Below are positions 17,422 through 27,994 of a DNA stretch of 64,000 bases, piece by piece. Origin of the DNA: CAYVVD01 sp964454975 (lineage in GTDB: Bacteria > Bacteroidota > Ignavibacteria > Kapaibacteriales > UBA2268); the NCBI GenBank assembly GCA_964454975.1, contig CAYVVD010000001.1, positions 206,104 through 270,103 of the forward strand, read 5' to 3'. Position numbers and translations under genes: made by a program. Position 1 is the first letter of the stretch. Every line of letters begins with the position of its first letter. Below the pieces are notes generated by a model, which was given only the letters and a program-made list of their open reading frames with translations, had not been told where the DNA came from and made no database searches.

Positions 17422-18243
17422 ATGAGAACACTGGAATATTATTTAAACCAAAGCATGGATTTCCTTGCATACTACATACCAAAAGTATTTTTGGCACTTG
17501 TTACGCTGATTATCGGCTTTTGGGTAATAAAGTACATTACAAGGCTTGCTGAAAAAGCTTTAGATAAAAACAATATTGATGTTTCTCTAAGAGGTTTTCT
17601 TTCGGGTTTAATTTCCATGCTTCTGAAAGTAATGCTTGTTGTAAGCGTGATCTCGATGGTAGGAATCGAAACAACCTCATTTGTTGCTGTACTTGCTGCT
17701 GCCGGCTTTGCAATTGGTTTGGCACTGCAGGGAAGCCTGGGGAACTTTGCGGGAGGTGTATTACTTCTGATATTTAAACCATTCAAAGCAGGTGATTTTA
17801 TTGAGGCTCAGGGTTACAGCGGTACTGTAAATTCAATTCAAATCTTTAATACTGTACTAAAAACACCGGATAACAAGACTATTATAATCCCAAACGGAGC
17901 AATGTCATCCGGGCCTGTTGTAAATTATTCAACCGAAGAACTGCGGCGTGTTGACTTTGTTTTTGGGATTGGATATTCAGATGATGTATCACTTGCAAAG
18001 CAAACGCTGAATGATCTAATCGCTGCCGATGAAAGAATATTGAAGGAACCTGTGCACCAGGTAGTAGTTTCAGAGCTGGCTGATTCATCTGTTAACTTTA
18101 CAGTACGTGTATGGGTTAATGCGGCAGATTACTGGGGTGTGTTTTTCGATATGCAGGAAAATGTTAAGTTTAAGTTTGACGAAAAGGGAATATCAATTCC
18201 GTTCCCACAGACAGATGTGCATTTAATAAAAGAGAATAATTGA
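17422..18243 (+). CDS. mscS: Small-conductance mechanosensitive channel MscS
   Basis: Releases small solutes when membrane tension rises on hypo-osmotic shock. The 273-residue length is typical of the basic MscS type. Three N-terminal membrane helices are visible (FLALVTLIIGFWVIKYI; MLLKVMLVVSVISMVGI; FVAVLAAAGFAIGLALQGSLGNFAGGVLLL); the last is the glycine/alanine-rich pore helix TM3. The beta domain shows FKAGDFIEAQGYSGTVNSIQIFNT and IIIPNG..S.GPVVNYS, the family signature, and the C-terminal alpha-beta cage ends GISIPFPQTDVHL. A strong AAGGGGGT ribosome binding site precedes ATG 17422. Confidence 0.95.
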   Translation: MRTLEYYLNQSMDFLAYYIPKVFLALVTLIIGFWVIKYITRLAEKALDKNNIDVSLRGFLSGLISMLLKVMLVVSVISMVGIETTSFVAVLAAAGFAIGLALQGSLGNFAGGVLLLIFKPFKAGDFIEAQGYSGTVNSIQIFNTVLKTPDNKTIIIPNGAMSSGPVVNYSTEELRRVDFVFGIGYSDDVSLAKQTLNDLIAADERILKEPVHQVVVSELADSSVNFTVRVWVNAADYWGVFFDMQENVKFKFDEKGISIPFPQTDVHLIKENN

Positions 18244-18355
18244 TTCACTTTTCAATCACAGGCGGCATACTGTGTAAATCCCTAAATTACAAGCCGTAAG
18301 TGTAACTTTCAGAAGTGGTTTTTTGTTTCTTTAATATTAAGGACCGGAGTAAAAA

Positions 18356-21300
18356 ATGAAAAAGGTAATATTCCTGTTATTGATCTCAACTTTTTGTATT
18401 AATTCTCAACCTTGGATGGAAAACCTGCCAAATGAGAATCAATCAAAATTTGATAAAGTAGTATCATCATTTAATGAGTATTTTGAGACCCGCGAACCTG
18501 TAAAAGGGAGCGGCTGGAAGCAATTCAAGCGATATGAGGAATTTTGGAAGGAACGTGCGGGAGAATCAGGAATTGTTCCATCTGCCCGGGAAATTTTGAA
18601 TGAATGGAATAAGTACAATCAAAAGAAAGCAGGCTCTGCTGTTCTCGCTGACGAGGCTGATTGGAAGCTTTGGGGGCCGGTATCAGTTCCACGGAATGAA
18701 ATCACATACCAATCTGCCGGCATTGGCAGAATCAATATAGTAGAGTTTCACCCTGCAAATCATCAGGTAATCTGGGCAGGTTCTTCAGCCGGTGGTGCAT
18801 GGAAAAGCACAAACAACGGCGCAACATGGGAGGCTGTCCCAATAACTCAGTATCTTGCCGTTGGTGTTACGGATATTGCAATATCGAAATCTCATACAAA
18901 CTTTATGTACATGGCCACAGGGGACGGTAACGGTTATTCGATGTCCCGAAATTTTTCCATGGGTATTCTCAAATCTGTTGATGGTGGCGAAACATGGGAA
19001 TATACTTCAAAAATCCATGAATTTGAAGACCAGTTATTGTATAACAGGCTGCTTATACATCCGGATAATCCGAATATTGTATGGGTGGCTTCAAATGTTG
19101 GAATACTGAAAACTACCGATGGCGGGCAGAAATGGAATTTGGTTTCAGATAAATTACACTTCCGGGATTTGGAGTTTAAACCCGGTGATCCAAATGTAAT
19201 TTATGCCGGCACATATGGAAACGGGGATGCCTATCGCTCTACAGATGGAGGTGACTCATTTCAGGATCTTAACATTACCCAAAATTCCAACAGAGTGGCA
19301 ATCGCTGTTACAGAATCAAATCCTAAAGTGGTTTACGCCCTCTGCTCAAGGAGTGGTACAAGCAGTTTTAATGCCCTCTTCAAATCAACCGATAGCGGTG
19401 ATAATTGGCAACTAATGTCGAGCAGCCCTAACATACTGGGAATATCGCCGGAAGGGGCTTCCGGAAGTGGTCTTGGCTGGTACGCACTTGCTTTTACAGT
19501 TTCTCCTCAAAATGAAAATTTTGTTTTTGCCGGAAGTGTTAATTCATGGTATTCAAATGACGGCGGCAAGACATGGAAACTAATGACACACTGGCAGGGA
19601 AGGTTTGGAGCGCCTTTTATTCATGCAGACCAGCATTTTTTCACATTTCAGCCCGAAACAAATCTTCTTTATTCAGCCAATGATGGAGGCATTTACCGTT
19701 CATCCGACTTATTAGATTGGGAAACAATCTCGCATGGAATATCAGTTAACCAGATGTACAGAATCGGCTCATCGCAATCCAGCCCGCATGTTATTTCAGG
19801 TTCACAGGATAATGGCACAAATCTATATGACGGAAACTCCTGGTCGCATGTACTCGGGGCGGATGGTATGAGTTGCCTGGTAAGCTATGATAATCCTGAT
19901 GTTATGTTTGCATCTTATCAAAGTGGTTCTGTTTACAGGAGTTTAGATGGTGGTGAGAATTTCTCGTTTATTTATTCCGCACAGCAGGCTCAGGAAAACT
20001 CAGTCTGGGTAACTGAAGTTGAGCAAGACCCGCTCGAACCGAATACAATTTACCTCGGTTATCGCAATATATTTAAATCAGTTCATAACGGGGCACAGTT
20101 TACTAAGATTTCCAATTTTTCCGGTGGCAGCAATCCGATAAATGTGATTAAAATCTCGCCGTTTAATAACGATTATATCTATGTATGCAGATGGAGCATG
20201 ATATTCAAAACTTCGGATGGCGGAGACTCCTGGGACGAACTTTACGACAGCCAGCAAACGATAACTGATATTGAAATTGACCCGCTGAACCCTGACAGGA
20301 TTTGGTTTACTAAGTCCGGTTATATTGACGGTCAAAAGGTATTTGAATACAAGGATGGAGAAATAACCAATATCTCCGGAACTTTACCAAATGTACCTGT
20401 GAATACTATAGTTTACCTGAAAGAATCTGAGGATAAGCTTTTCATAGGTACGGATCTTGGAGTGTTTTACAGAGATAAATTTATGAAAGACTGGGTGCCA
20501 TTCAACCAGGGGATGCCAAATGTAGTTATTAGCGAACTTGAAGTACAATATCAGACAGGAAAGCTGTTAGCTGGGACATTTGCTCGTGGATTGTGGGCTA
20601 CAGACTTCAAGAACTGCAAAATTGATGAACCCGTCTTGAGTGTTTACGGAAGCCTTGAGTTTTGTGAAGGTGATAGCGTGGTAATTACTGTTGCAAATGA
20701 TTTCTCAAATTATAAATGGAACACCGGCGATACTACAAGTTCGATTGTTGTCAAAGAAAGTGGTTCTTTCAATGTTACTGTTCAGAACGAAGATGGCTGC
20801 ACGGCTTATTCAGAAACTTTAAATTCAGTTATGAACCCTGCACCTGATGTATCCATAAGTGCAAATAAACTTTCCCCGTTCTGTATCGGCGATACGGTTA
20901 AACTCTACACACCAAGCATAGGTTATGCTGAATTTACCTGGAATAATAATGAAGAAGGCAGAGAGTTGTTCATCATCGAAGCAGGTGAATACTTCGTGAC
21001 AGGTTTAACCAGTGCAGGGTGTGTGAAGGCTTCTAATACAATCGAAGCTGAATTCCTCCCAAAAACAGAAGTACCTGTAATCAAGGTTTACAAAAGTAAA
21101 CTTATTGCCCCTGATGCCGATGAATATCTTTGGATGCACAACGGCAAGATTATAAAAGGAGCGTTTGAAAAAGAGCTTGAACTATTTGACACCGGCGGAT
21201 ATCGTGTTGCTGTCAGGCGTGGCGGGAGCTGCTTTACTTTGTCGCCTGAAGTTGATGTGTTAACAAGTATTGATGATTTATCTTCTGATAACTCTTTAAA

Positions 21301-21520
21301 AGTTATTCCCCAGCCTGCAAGTGATTATATTGATTTATTAACCTATAAAAAGATTTTTTCTATTGAAATTTATGACTCCCGTGGATTGCTCGTATTCGGG
21401 CAAGGACATAACAATAAGAATAATTTGCGTATTGATACTTCAGCATTTTCAACAGGAGTTTATATAATTGTAGCAAATGTTTCAGGCGAAATGCATATTG
21501 AAAAATTTATCAAAGAATAG
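18356..21520 (+). CDS. Giant Asp-box (BNR/sortilin-like) T9SS protein, copy 1
   Basis: 1,054 residues: signal peptide (MKKVIFLLLISTFCINS), a charged GWKQFKRYEEFWKER segment shared with copy 3, then a beta-propeller region of ~650 residues with at least eight Asp-boxes (S-x-D-x-G-x-x-W/F), such as SVDGGETW, TTDGGQKW, SNDGGKTW and TSDGGDSW. Between repeats is YSANDGGIYRS..SGSQDNGT, conserved in copies 1-3. Two Ig-like modules follow (FCEGDSVVI..SYKWxxG; FCIGDTVKL..FTWNN), each ending with GC, and then a T9SS sorting domain from VIPQPASDYIDL to HIEKFIKE. Family role is not established; secreted VPS10/BNR-like proteins are common in Bacteroidota and may bind glycans or proteins. No sialidase catalytic residues are evident. 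Confidence 0.85.
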   Translation: MKKVIFLLLISTFCINSQPWMENLPNENQSKFDKVVSSFNEYFETREPVKGSGWKQFKRYEEFWKERAGESGIVPSAREILNEWNKYNQKKAGSAVLADEADWKLWGPVSVPRNEITYQSAGIGRINIVEFHPANHQVIWAGSSAGGAWKSTNNGATWEAVPITQYLAVGVTDIAISKSHTNFMYMATGDGNGYSMSRNFSMGILKSVDGGETWEYTSKIHEFEDQLLYNRLLIHPDNPNIVWVASNVGILKTTDGGQKWNLVSDKLHFRDLEFKPGDPNVIYAGTYGNGDAYRSTDGGDSFQDLNITQNSNRVAIAVTESNPKVVYALCSRSGTSSFNALFKSTDSGDNWQLMSSSPNILGISPEGASGSGLGWYALAFTVSPQNENFVFAGSVNSWYSNDGGKTWKLMTHWQGRFGAPFIHADQHFFTFQPETNLLYSANDGGIYRSSDLLDWETISHGISVNQMYRIGSSQSSPHVISGSQDNGTNLYDGNSWSHVLGADGMSCLVSYDNPDVMFASYQSGSVYRSLDGGENFSFIYSAQQAQENSVWVTEVEQDPLEPNTIYLGYRNIFKSVHNGAQFTKISNFSGGSNPINVIKISPFNNDYIYVCRWSMIFKTSDGGDSWDELYDSQQTITDIEIDPLNPDRIWFTKSGYIDGQKVFEYKDGEITNISGTLPNVPVNTIVYLKESEDKLFIGTDLGVFYRDKFMKDWVPFNQGMPNVVISELEVQYQTGKLLAGTFARGLWATDFKNCKIDEPVLSVYGSLEFCEGDSVVITVANDFSNYKWNTGDTTSSIVVKESGSFNVTVQNEDGCTAYSETLNSVMNPAPDVSISANKLSPFCIGDTVKLYTPSIGYAEFTWNNNEEGRELFIIEAGEYFVTGLTSAGCVKASNTIEAEFLPKTEVPVIKVYKSKLIAPDADEYLWMHNGKIIKGAFEKELELFDTGGYRVAVRRGGSCFTLSPEVDVLTSIDDLSSDNSLKVIPQPASDYIDLLTYKKIFSIEIYDSRGLLVFGQGHNNKNNLRIDTSAFSTGVYIIVANVSGEMHIEKFIKE

Positions 21521-24500
21521 CTTTCATTTTTTCCGGCTTTCTTTCTTTTTCTTTGCTGTAATAACATTTCTACCTGCAAATTTGTATCCAAGGGACGAAT
21601 CTGAAAGAGGTAAATATATAGGGTTTCTGGAGAAATTTAGTGGGACAGGCAATAACGATAAGCTGCAGAAATATATATACCTAAATAAAAAGAAAATTCA
21701 ACACAGAAGCAATGCATTTGATGAAATTGAGAAACTGAAGCAATTCTCAAAAGCCCAAACCAATACACAATCAGGAAAGAAATGGAAATCTATTGGTCCT
21801 TTTTCAGGCTCTGAAATCAGGCCCGAAAGGAATGGCCTGGGAAGAGTTAATTGTGTTGCATTCCACCCGGAAAAGGACGAAATATGGATAGGTGCTGCTA
21901 CAGGAGGAGCATACAAAAGTACTGACCGGGGAGCTAATTGGTTACCGATTGAGTTTGGTGATTTGCCGGTAATTGGGGTTTCAGACATTGAATTTACCGG
22001 GGATCACATTTTTATTCTGACGGGCGATGCCGAAGCATGGGTGCCGGAGTCAGGGTTCAATTTCGGGCTAATATATTCAATGGATGAAGGGGAAAGCTGG
22101 GAGAGAATCTCATTAACCGGTACTGAAAAAGGCTTAATTTTAAGTGATTTGATTATATCAAACAGCGGAGCCATTCTAATAGCAACCGAGGATGGGATTT
22201 ATTATTCTAAAGATCTTGGTAAATCCTGGGATACGAAGTTCGAAGAGTACTACTTCAGAAACCTGATTTCACATCCTAAAAACAAAGATACCATTTTTGC
22301 TTCTACAACTGATATAGATGGGAATAGCCGCCTTTTCAGGTCAAAAGATGGCGGCAAGTCCTGGGAAGAATTAAAAAGATTCCCGGGTGGTATCAGGATT
22401 GAAATGGCTGTTAACAATTATGTACCTGATAAACTCTGGGTGCTTTATGCAAATTCACTTTTTGAAGCTGACGGAACAGTGCTTATGACGCCCGATGGCG
22501 GCGAAAGCTGGCATACAATCCTACATGAAGATGAAAGAATCGTGAAAGGGGCAGGACATTACAACCTTGCCATTGAAGCTATCCCGATGTGGGAAAACGG
22601 TGACCTCAAAGTAGATATTTATGCAGCAGGCATTAATATTTCCTGCATAAAAAACAAAGTTGATGTTATTGATATAAGTAAAGGTGTGCATGTTGACCAT
22701 CATAAGTTAAAGCGTTCTCCATACGACAGCTTGTTATACTCATGTAATGATGGCGGTATTTTCAGGTATAATCCGGAAACAAAGATTTGGGAAGATCTTA
22801 GCAAAGGACTGGCCATTACACAATTCTACAGGCTCGGTGCAAATCCGGTTCACGAGAGTTTGTTATTCGGTGGTGCACAGGATAACGGCACGTTAAGAAT
22901 GAAGTTGCGGGATTGGAGCGAAGTTGGCGGCGCCGACGGGATGGAATGTATAGTCCATCCGAAAAATCCTCAAATAGTTTATTCTTCCATACAGCGGGGT
23001 GAAATATTCAAATCAACAGATGGCGGAAAATACTTCGACAAACATATTTCACACAAGATTTCGGAATTAAAGCCTTGGATTGCTGACTTTTTAGTATTAC
23101 CCGGAGAAAGGGATACAATAATTGTTGGCTACCAAAACTTGTGGATGATAACTGATGATGGTGAAACTGTAGAAAAACTGACCGATATTACATCCTCATA
23201 TGAATTTATAAAAGACGTTGAAATTCCTGATAATAGCCCGGGCAGGATTCTATTTGCCAAAGGAATTAATGTATATTCAATTGATCTAAAAACTAAGGAT
23301 TTTGAAAGCAAGTTTTTCCATACCGGCATTGTAAGCGATATTGTGTCTGATGGAGAATCCGGTTTTTTCGTTACAACAATAGATGATTTCAAACCCCGGG
23401 TTCTTCATATTGCTGAAAAAAATAAAGATTTAACTGCAAACATGCCGGAGCTTTCCGTTTACAGCCTTGAATATATAGTTGAAGCTGACAGGCTGTTTGC
23501 AGGCACTGACCTCGGCGTTTTTGAATATCAAAATGATGAGTGGATACTTTTAAAAAATGGAATGCCTTACTCTGTTGTTTATGAGATCGAATATCATCCG
23601 TTAAGCGGAAAATTGCTTGCTGCAACATACGGAAATGGCATGTGGGAACTCGATTTAAAGGCCTGTAATATTGAAAGGCCGGTTTTTTCTCATCAGGACA
23701 CAGTTGTGCTTTGCGGTGAAGAGATAATTGACTTAGAACCAATAAACTATGATGAAAAACTGATTTATATCTGGCAGGATGGGTCTAAAGGCTCAAGTAG
23801 GACGATAAGCAGGGCAGGAGAGTATTATGTTTCCTCAATTGATGAATCGGGTTGCGGCTCGACGTCTGAATCTATATATGTCCTGAAGGCTGAAAAACCT
23901 GATATATATTTTCATTTTTCAAAAAATGTAATGTGTAATGGTGATACACTCTTAGTCCACGCCGGAATTAATAACTACAGCCCGGGCGATTTGGAATTTA
24001 CCTGGTCCGACGGAAAAAAGGGCAATGCGAGGTTGATATCGAAACCGGGCGAATATAAATTAACAGCAAAAAGTGAAATCGGGTGTGAATCTGATACTAT
24101 TAGAATCAATATCCTTGCATCTGAAATAAGTAATCCGATTATTCAAAAGAAAGGCGATGAACTAATAACCATTGAAGGATTTGAATACTTGTGGTACAAG
24201 GATGGCATCCTGTTACCTGAAGAGTCAGGGAAAAAATTGAAAATAAGAGGAAGCGGTAAATACTTTGTCAAGATTTCGGATGAGTACGGATGTTCTGATT
24301 CTTCAGAAGTCTATTCAGTAAATTTTAATGAATCCTCCGGAAATATAAAATACTCTGTCTATCCAAATCCGGCAAGCGAATCAATTATTATAGAAGGCGA
24401 GTTCCTCGAACCGGCGGCTTTATCAATCTACATTTATGATGTTAATGGCAAAGAAATATCAAGGACTCAATTTGAATCTAATAGTGATTACTTTTATAAG

Positions 24501-24593
24501 TCTATCAATATAAGTGCTTTGTCAGCAGGTGTATATTATATTGCTTTTAGCGTGGATAATAGAATTACAACTCATTCATTCATAAAACATTAG
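21477..24593 (+). CDS. Giant Asp-box T9SS protein, copy 2
   Basis: 1,038 residues, paralogous to the proteins before and after it. Asp-boxes include STDRGANW, SMDEGESW, SKDGGKSW, TPDGGESW and STDGGKYF; the conserved YSCNDGGIFRY..GGAQDNGT block is present. Two Ig-like modules (LCGEEIIDLEPI; MCNGDTLLV) and a T9SS sorting domain (SVYPNPASESIIIEG to THSFIKH) end the protein. The start is uncertain: ATG 21477 lies 44 bases inside copy 1 and TTG 21498 is the other option; both leave the hydrophobic signal (FFRLSFFFFAVITFLPANL) about 10-17 residues from the N-terminus. It lacks the GWKQFKRYEEFW segment, so it has diverged more than copies 1 and 3. Expression is probably coupled to copy 1. Confidence 0.83.
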   Translation: MFQAKCILKNLSKNSFHFFRLSFFFFAVITFLPANLYPRDESERGKYIGFLEKFSGTGNNDKLQKYIYLNKKKIQHRSNAFDEIEKLKQFSKAQTNTQSGKKWKSIGPFSGSEIRPERNGLGRVNCVAFHPEKDEIWIGAATGGAYKSTDRGANWLPIEFGDLPVIGVSDIEFTGDHIFILTGDAEAWVPESGFNFGLIYSMDEGESWERISLTGTEKGLILSDLIISNSGAILIATEDGIYYSKDLGKSWDTKFEEYYFRNLISHPKNKDTIFASTTDIDGNSRLFRSKDGGKSWEELKRFPGGIRIEMAVNNYVPDKLWVLYANSLFEADGTVLMTPDGGESWHTILHEDERIVKGAGHYNLAIEAIPMWENGDLKVDIYAAGINISCIKNKVDVIDISKGVHVDHHKLKRSPYDSLLYSCNDGGIFRYNPETKIWEDLSKGLAITQFYRLGANPVHESLLFGGAQDNGTLRMKLRDWSEVGGADGMECIVHPKNPQIVYSSIQRGEIFKSTDGGKYFDKHISHKISELKPWIADFLVLPGERDTIIVGYQNLWMITDDGETVEKLTDITSSYEFIKDVEIPDNSPGRILFAKGINVYSIDLKTKDFESKFFHTGIVSDIVSDGESGFFVTTIDDFKPRVLHIAEKNKDLTANMPELSVYSLEYIVEADRLFAGTDLGVFEYQNDEWILLKNGMPYSVVYEIEYHPLSGKLLAATYGNGMWELDLKACNIERPVFSHQDTVVLCGEEIIDLEPINYDEKLIYIWQDGSKGSSRTISRAGEYYVSSIDESGCGSTSESIYVLKAEKPDIYFHFSKNVMCNGDTLLVHAGINNYSPGDLEFTWSDGKKGNARLISKPGEYKLTAKSEIGCESDTIRINILASEISNPIIQKKGDELITIEGFEYLWYKDGILLPEESGKKLKIRGSGKYFVKISDEYGCSDSSEVYSVNFNESSGNIKYSVYPNPASESIIIEGEFLEPAALSIYIYDVNGKEISRTQFESNSDYFYKSINISALSAGVYYIAFSVDNRITTHSFIKH

Positions 24594-24722
24594 ATTTCTC
24601 ATTACGTTCTAATGCTTAGGAAGTTTCGTATTCTTAATCGAATCGAAAGAAAAATTGTAACTTTCTCGTCAGAGGAATAGTCATTAATGGAAAGATTTTT
24701 ATCAATATAGAATTAAATCAAA

Positions 24723-27700
24723 ATGAACAAAAAGAGCTCTTTAATTTTACTAATCCACTTCATGTTTTTAACCGGCCTCTCAATATCTTATGGTCAATTA
24801 AACTTCGATTACCTCGAAAGCATCGAGAAACCCACAATTCATAATTTCATAAAAGCATATGATTTAGAAGCTTCAAAATCTGAAAAAAAACTGCCGGGTT
24901 GGAAACAATACAAACGTTGGGAGTATTTCTGGGAGCAAAGGCTTGGAAAATCCGGTGAGTTAATTTCTACTGAGATTGCTGTGCAAATTTACAACGAAGC
25001 ACAGAAATTCTATAATGACAATAAGATTGGTAGCCGTACGCAGGCAGCGCAATGGGTGAATATGGGGCCGAATTTACACAGCAATATAGCCGGTCACGGT
25101 AGGGTAAACATAGTAAGAATAAATCCCTCTAATGACAATGATTTGTGGATTGGCACAGCAGGCGGTGGTGTCTGGCGTTCTCAGAATGGTGGAGTTACAT
25201 GGACGAATTTCCCTTTTACAGAATTTCTTTCTCTTGGGGTTTCAGATATAGCAATTTCACCAACAAATCCCCAGGTAATCTATGTTTCTACCGGTGATTT
25301 TGATGGTATGAGCTCAACCCTTTACGATGCTTATAGCGTTGGAATCATCAAAACAACAAATAGTGGCAACACCTGGGAATTCACATCAGCTCAGTATGAA
25401 CTGGACAGGAATGTCTTTTTTAGCAGGTTGTTGATTGACCCGAACAACCCGGATATAGTTGTTGCCGGCTCTACAAGTGGTATATACAAAACTACTGATG
25501 GTGGCGCTACCTGGAGCAATACTTTACAATCCGGGGCAATATCAGACATCGAGTATTTCCCTGCTGACTATGATAATATGTATGCTACTTTGTTTTCACG
25601 CAATGGAAATGCAGGGTTTTACAAATCAACCAACGCTGGAACATCGTGGCAGTTTGTAGAATCATTTGCGGATGCTAACAGAATAGCTATTACAGTTTCG
25701 CCGGCTAATCCTGATAAAATGTATGCTCTCCTTAGCCATACAAATAACGGCTACCATTCGTTTATGGTACTAGACAGGCAGGCAAGCGATGAGTTTGTTG
25801 TGCAATCATCAATATCAACAGTAGGAAATTTACTCGGCTGGGGAACCGGTAGCAGTAATGACGAAGGTGGCCAGGGTTTTTATGATTTATGTATAGCAGC
25901 CAATCCGAATAATGAAAATGATATTTATATCGGTGGAATAAATATCTGGCGTTCAACAACAGGCGGCAGGACATGGGCGCTAAATGCCCACCAATGGGGA
26001 GCGCAGGGCAAACCTTATGTTCATGCTGACCAACACGACCTCTTGTTCTCTCCCAACGGGGACAGGTTGTACTCTGCCAACGACGGAGGTATGGATTATA
26101 CATCAAATGGCGGAAGCTCATGGAGAAGCATCAGCGAAGGTATTGAAGCTTCTCAATTTTACAGGCTTGGCGGTTCTGCACAAAATTCTAACTTGATATA
26201 TGCAGGCGCCCAGGACAATGGTACGAGCAGGTATCTGAACGGCAACTGGGTAAGTGCCAGTGGAGGAGACGGAATGGAAGCTGTTGTTGATCCAAATAAT
26301 CAAGACCGTGCCTATGTTTCTTCACAGTTGGGAAATATAAGAAGGAGAGACCCAAATACCGGCCAGTTTCGCTCAATGCTTTCCGTGAACATTGTTGGAG
26401 AAAATGCCTCATGGCTGACTCCTTACCTCGTGCATGAAGTAAAATCCAATAGAGTATATGCAGGATATATCAATGTCTGGCTTCATGAAAATTACGGAGC
26501 TGATAATAACTGGACAAAGATCTCTAATTTCTCAACACAAAATACTTTGAGGACTCTTGCTATTTCTCCGAAAAACGAGAATTATATATATACAGCGACC
26601 TGGAATACCATGAATGCAACAACCAACGGTGGAAATACATGGGAAATCATCCTCAGTTCGAATTCATCAATAACTTACATATTTCCACATCCTACTATGC
26701 AGGAAAGAGTGTATATAACCAAATCGGGATTTGTAGAAGGTGATAAAGTTTACATGTATGATGGTACAAATTGGCACAACCTGAGTGGTAACCTTCCTAA
26801 CGTACCCGTAAATTGCGTTGTTTACCAGAAAGATTCGCCTGACAGGATTTATGCCGGTACTGATATCGGAGTATTTTACTCTGATTACAACTCATCCTTC
26901 TGGATGCCTTACGGCGAGGGCCTTCCAAATGTTGTTGTATCAGAGCTTGAGATAAATTACAACTCAAGGAAATTAAGAGCATCAACCTATGGCAGGAGCT
27001 TATGGGAAACCGATTTACTTGATTGCGATTTGGAACCTGTCCAGGTTAATGTAAAGGGTGATTTAACCTTTTGCGAAGGAGAGTCGGTAATTCTCGAAGC
27101 AGCTCAGAATTACCCTTCATATCGTTGGTCAAACGGTGCAACTACAAAGAGCATTGAAGTATTTGAATCAGGAACTTACAGCCTGATGATTCCGACCGGT
27201 GAATGTTCTGCAAAGTCAATCGCCATTACTGTCAATGTACTGAATGTTGGAAATCTGGAAATTAATCCTTCCCAGGATGGCAAGTTTTGCGAAGGCGACA
27301 CTGCAATACTTTCCGCTTCATTTGGTTTTCCCCTTGACTCATATGAATGGAGTGACGGAACAAAATCAAGAAGGCTTGAAACAACATTACCGGGAACCTA
27401 TACGGTTACTGCTTTGACCAGTGACGGGTGTCCTGTTGAATCAGAATCATTTGAACTTGAATTTATGCCAAGGCCGGAAAAACCTGAAATCCTTCCGGCT
27501 GGGAAAGACCTCACTGCACCTGAAGCTGATAATTACCAGTGGTACCTTAACGGTGATAAATTATCCGGGGCAAATAAAAGAGTTTTGACACCGATTGTAC
27601 CTGGGGAATACCAGGTTGAAGTTTTCAATGAACATGACTGTTCAAGCATTTCAGATGTTTATAATTTAATTACTTCTGTTGAAACAAATTCCGAAAGCAT

Positions 27701-27929
27701 TTTCAATATTAGCCCAAATCCCTCAAACGGATTGTTCAGGCTCGAAACTGACTATGATGGCATAATCGGAAAACGTGCTGAAATAACCGATATGCTCGGC
27801 AGAAAGATACTGAAATTAACGATAGAGAATATTACTGAAATTAATTTGAGCAGTTCACCGGCAGGTATTTATCTGCTTACAATTGAGCTTGGAAATCAGA
27901 GATTAAATTACAAACTGATAAAGAAGTAA
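24723..27929 (+). CDS. Giant Asp-box T9SS protein, copy 3
   Basis: 1,068 residues: signal peptide (MNKKSSLILLIHFMFLTGLSISYG), the GWKQYKRWEYFWEQR segment shared with copy 1, then a propeller region with at least seven Asp-boxes (SQNGGVTW, TTDGGATW, STNAGTSW, STTGGRTW, TSNGGSSW, TTNGGNTW), including YSANDGGMDYTS..GAQDNGTSRY. Two Ig-like modules (FCEGESVIL, FCEGDTAIL with GC ends) and a T9SS sorting domain (NISPNPSNGLF to LNYKLIKK) follow. The 129-base gap after copy 2 holds no gene; a terminator follows the stop. Copies 1-3 look like an old tandem expansion, not a recent duplication, because similarity is limited to motifs. Confidence 0.86.
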   Translation: MNKKSSLILLIHFMFLTGLSISYGQLNFDYLESIEKPTIHNFIKAYDLEASKSEKKLPGWKQYKRWEYFWEQRLGKSGELISTEIAVQIYNEAQKFYNDNKIGSRTQAAQWVNMGPNLHSNIAGHGRVNIVRINPSNDNDLWIGTAGGGVWRSQNGGVTWTNFPFTEFLSLGVSDIAISPTNPQVIYVSTGDFDGMSSTLYDAYSVGIIKTTNSGNTWEFTSAQYELDRNVFFSRLLIDPNNPDIVVAGSTSGIYKTTDGGATWSNTLQSGAISDIEYFPADYDNMYATLFSRNGNAGFYKSTNAGTSWQFVESFADANRIAITVSPANPDKMYALLSHTNNGYHSFMVLDRQASDEFVVQSSISTVGNLLGWGTGSSNDEGGQGFYDLCIAANPNNENDIYIGGINIWRSTTGGRTWALNAHQWGAQGKPYVHADQHDLLFSPNGDRLYSANDGGMDYTSNGGSSWRSISEGIEASQFYRLGGSAQNSNLIYAGAQDNGTSRYLNGNWVSASGGDGMEAVVDPNNQDRAYVSSQLGNIRRRDPNTGQFRSMLSVNIVGENASWLTPYLVHEVKSNRVYAGYINVWLHENYGADNNWTKISNFSTQNTLRTLAISPKNENYIYTATWNTMNATTNGGNTWEIILSSNSSITYIFPHPTMQERVYITKSGFVEGDKVYMYDGTNWHNLSGNLPNVPVNCVVYQKDSPDRIYAGTDIGVFYSDYNSSFWMPYGEGLPNVVVSELEINYNSRKLRASTYGRSLWETDLLDCDLEPVQVNVKGDLTFCEGESVILEAAQNYPSYRWSNGATTKSIEVFESGTYSLMIPTGECSAKSIAITVNVLNVGNLEINPSQDGKFCEGDTAILSASFGFPLDSYEWSDGTKSRRLETTLPGTYTVTALTSDGCPVESESFELEFMPRPEKPEILPAGKDLTAPEADNYQWYLNGDKLSGANKRVLTPIVPGEYQVEVFNEHDCSSISDVYNLITSVETNSESIFNISPNPSNGLFRLETDYDGIIGKRAEITDMLGRKILKLTIENITEINLSSSPAGIYLLTIELGNQRLNYKLIKK

Positions 27930-27954
27930 TTTCATTTTTATTGAAAATTAATTT

Positions 27955-27984
27955 AAAACCCCGTAGATTTACGGGGTTTTTTAT
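27955..27984 (+). terminator. Intrinsic terminator between copy 3 and ruvA
   Basis: CCCCGTA/TACGGGG stem with GATT loop and a T-run, 25 bases after the stop at 27929 and only ten bases before the ruvA start at 27995. Confidence 0.85.
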
Positions 27985-27994
27985 TTGGTACAAA

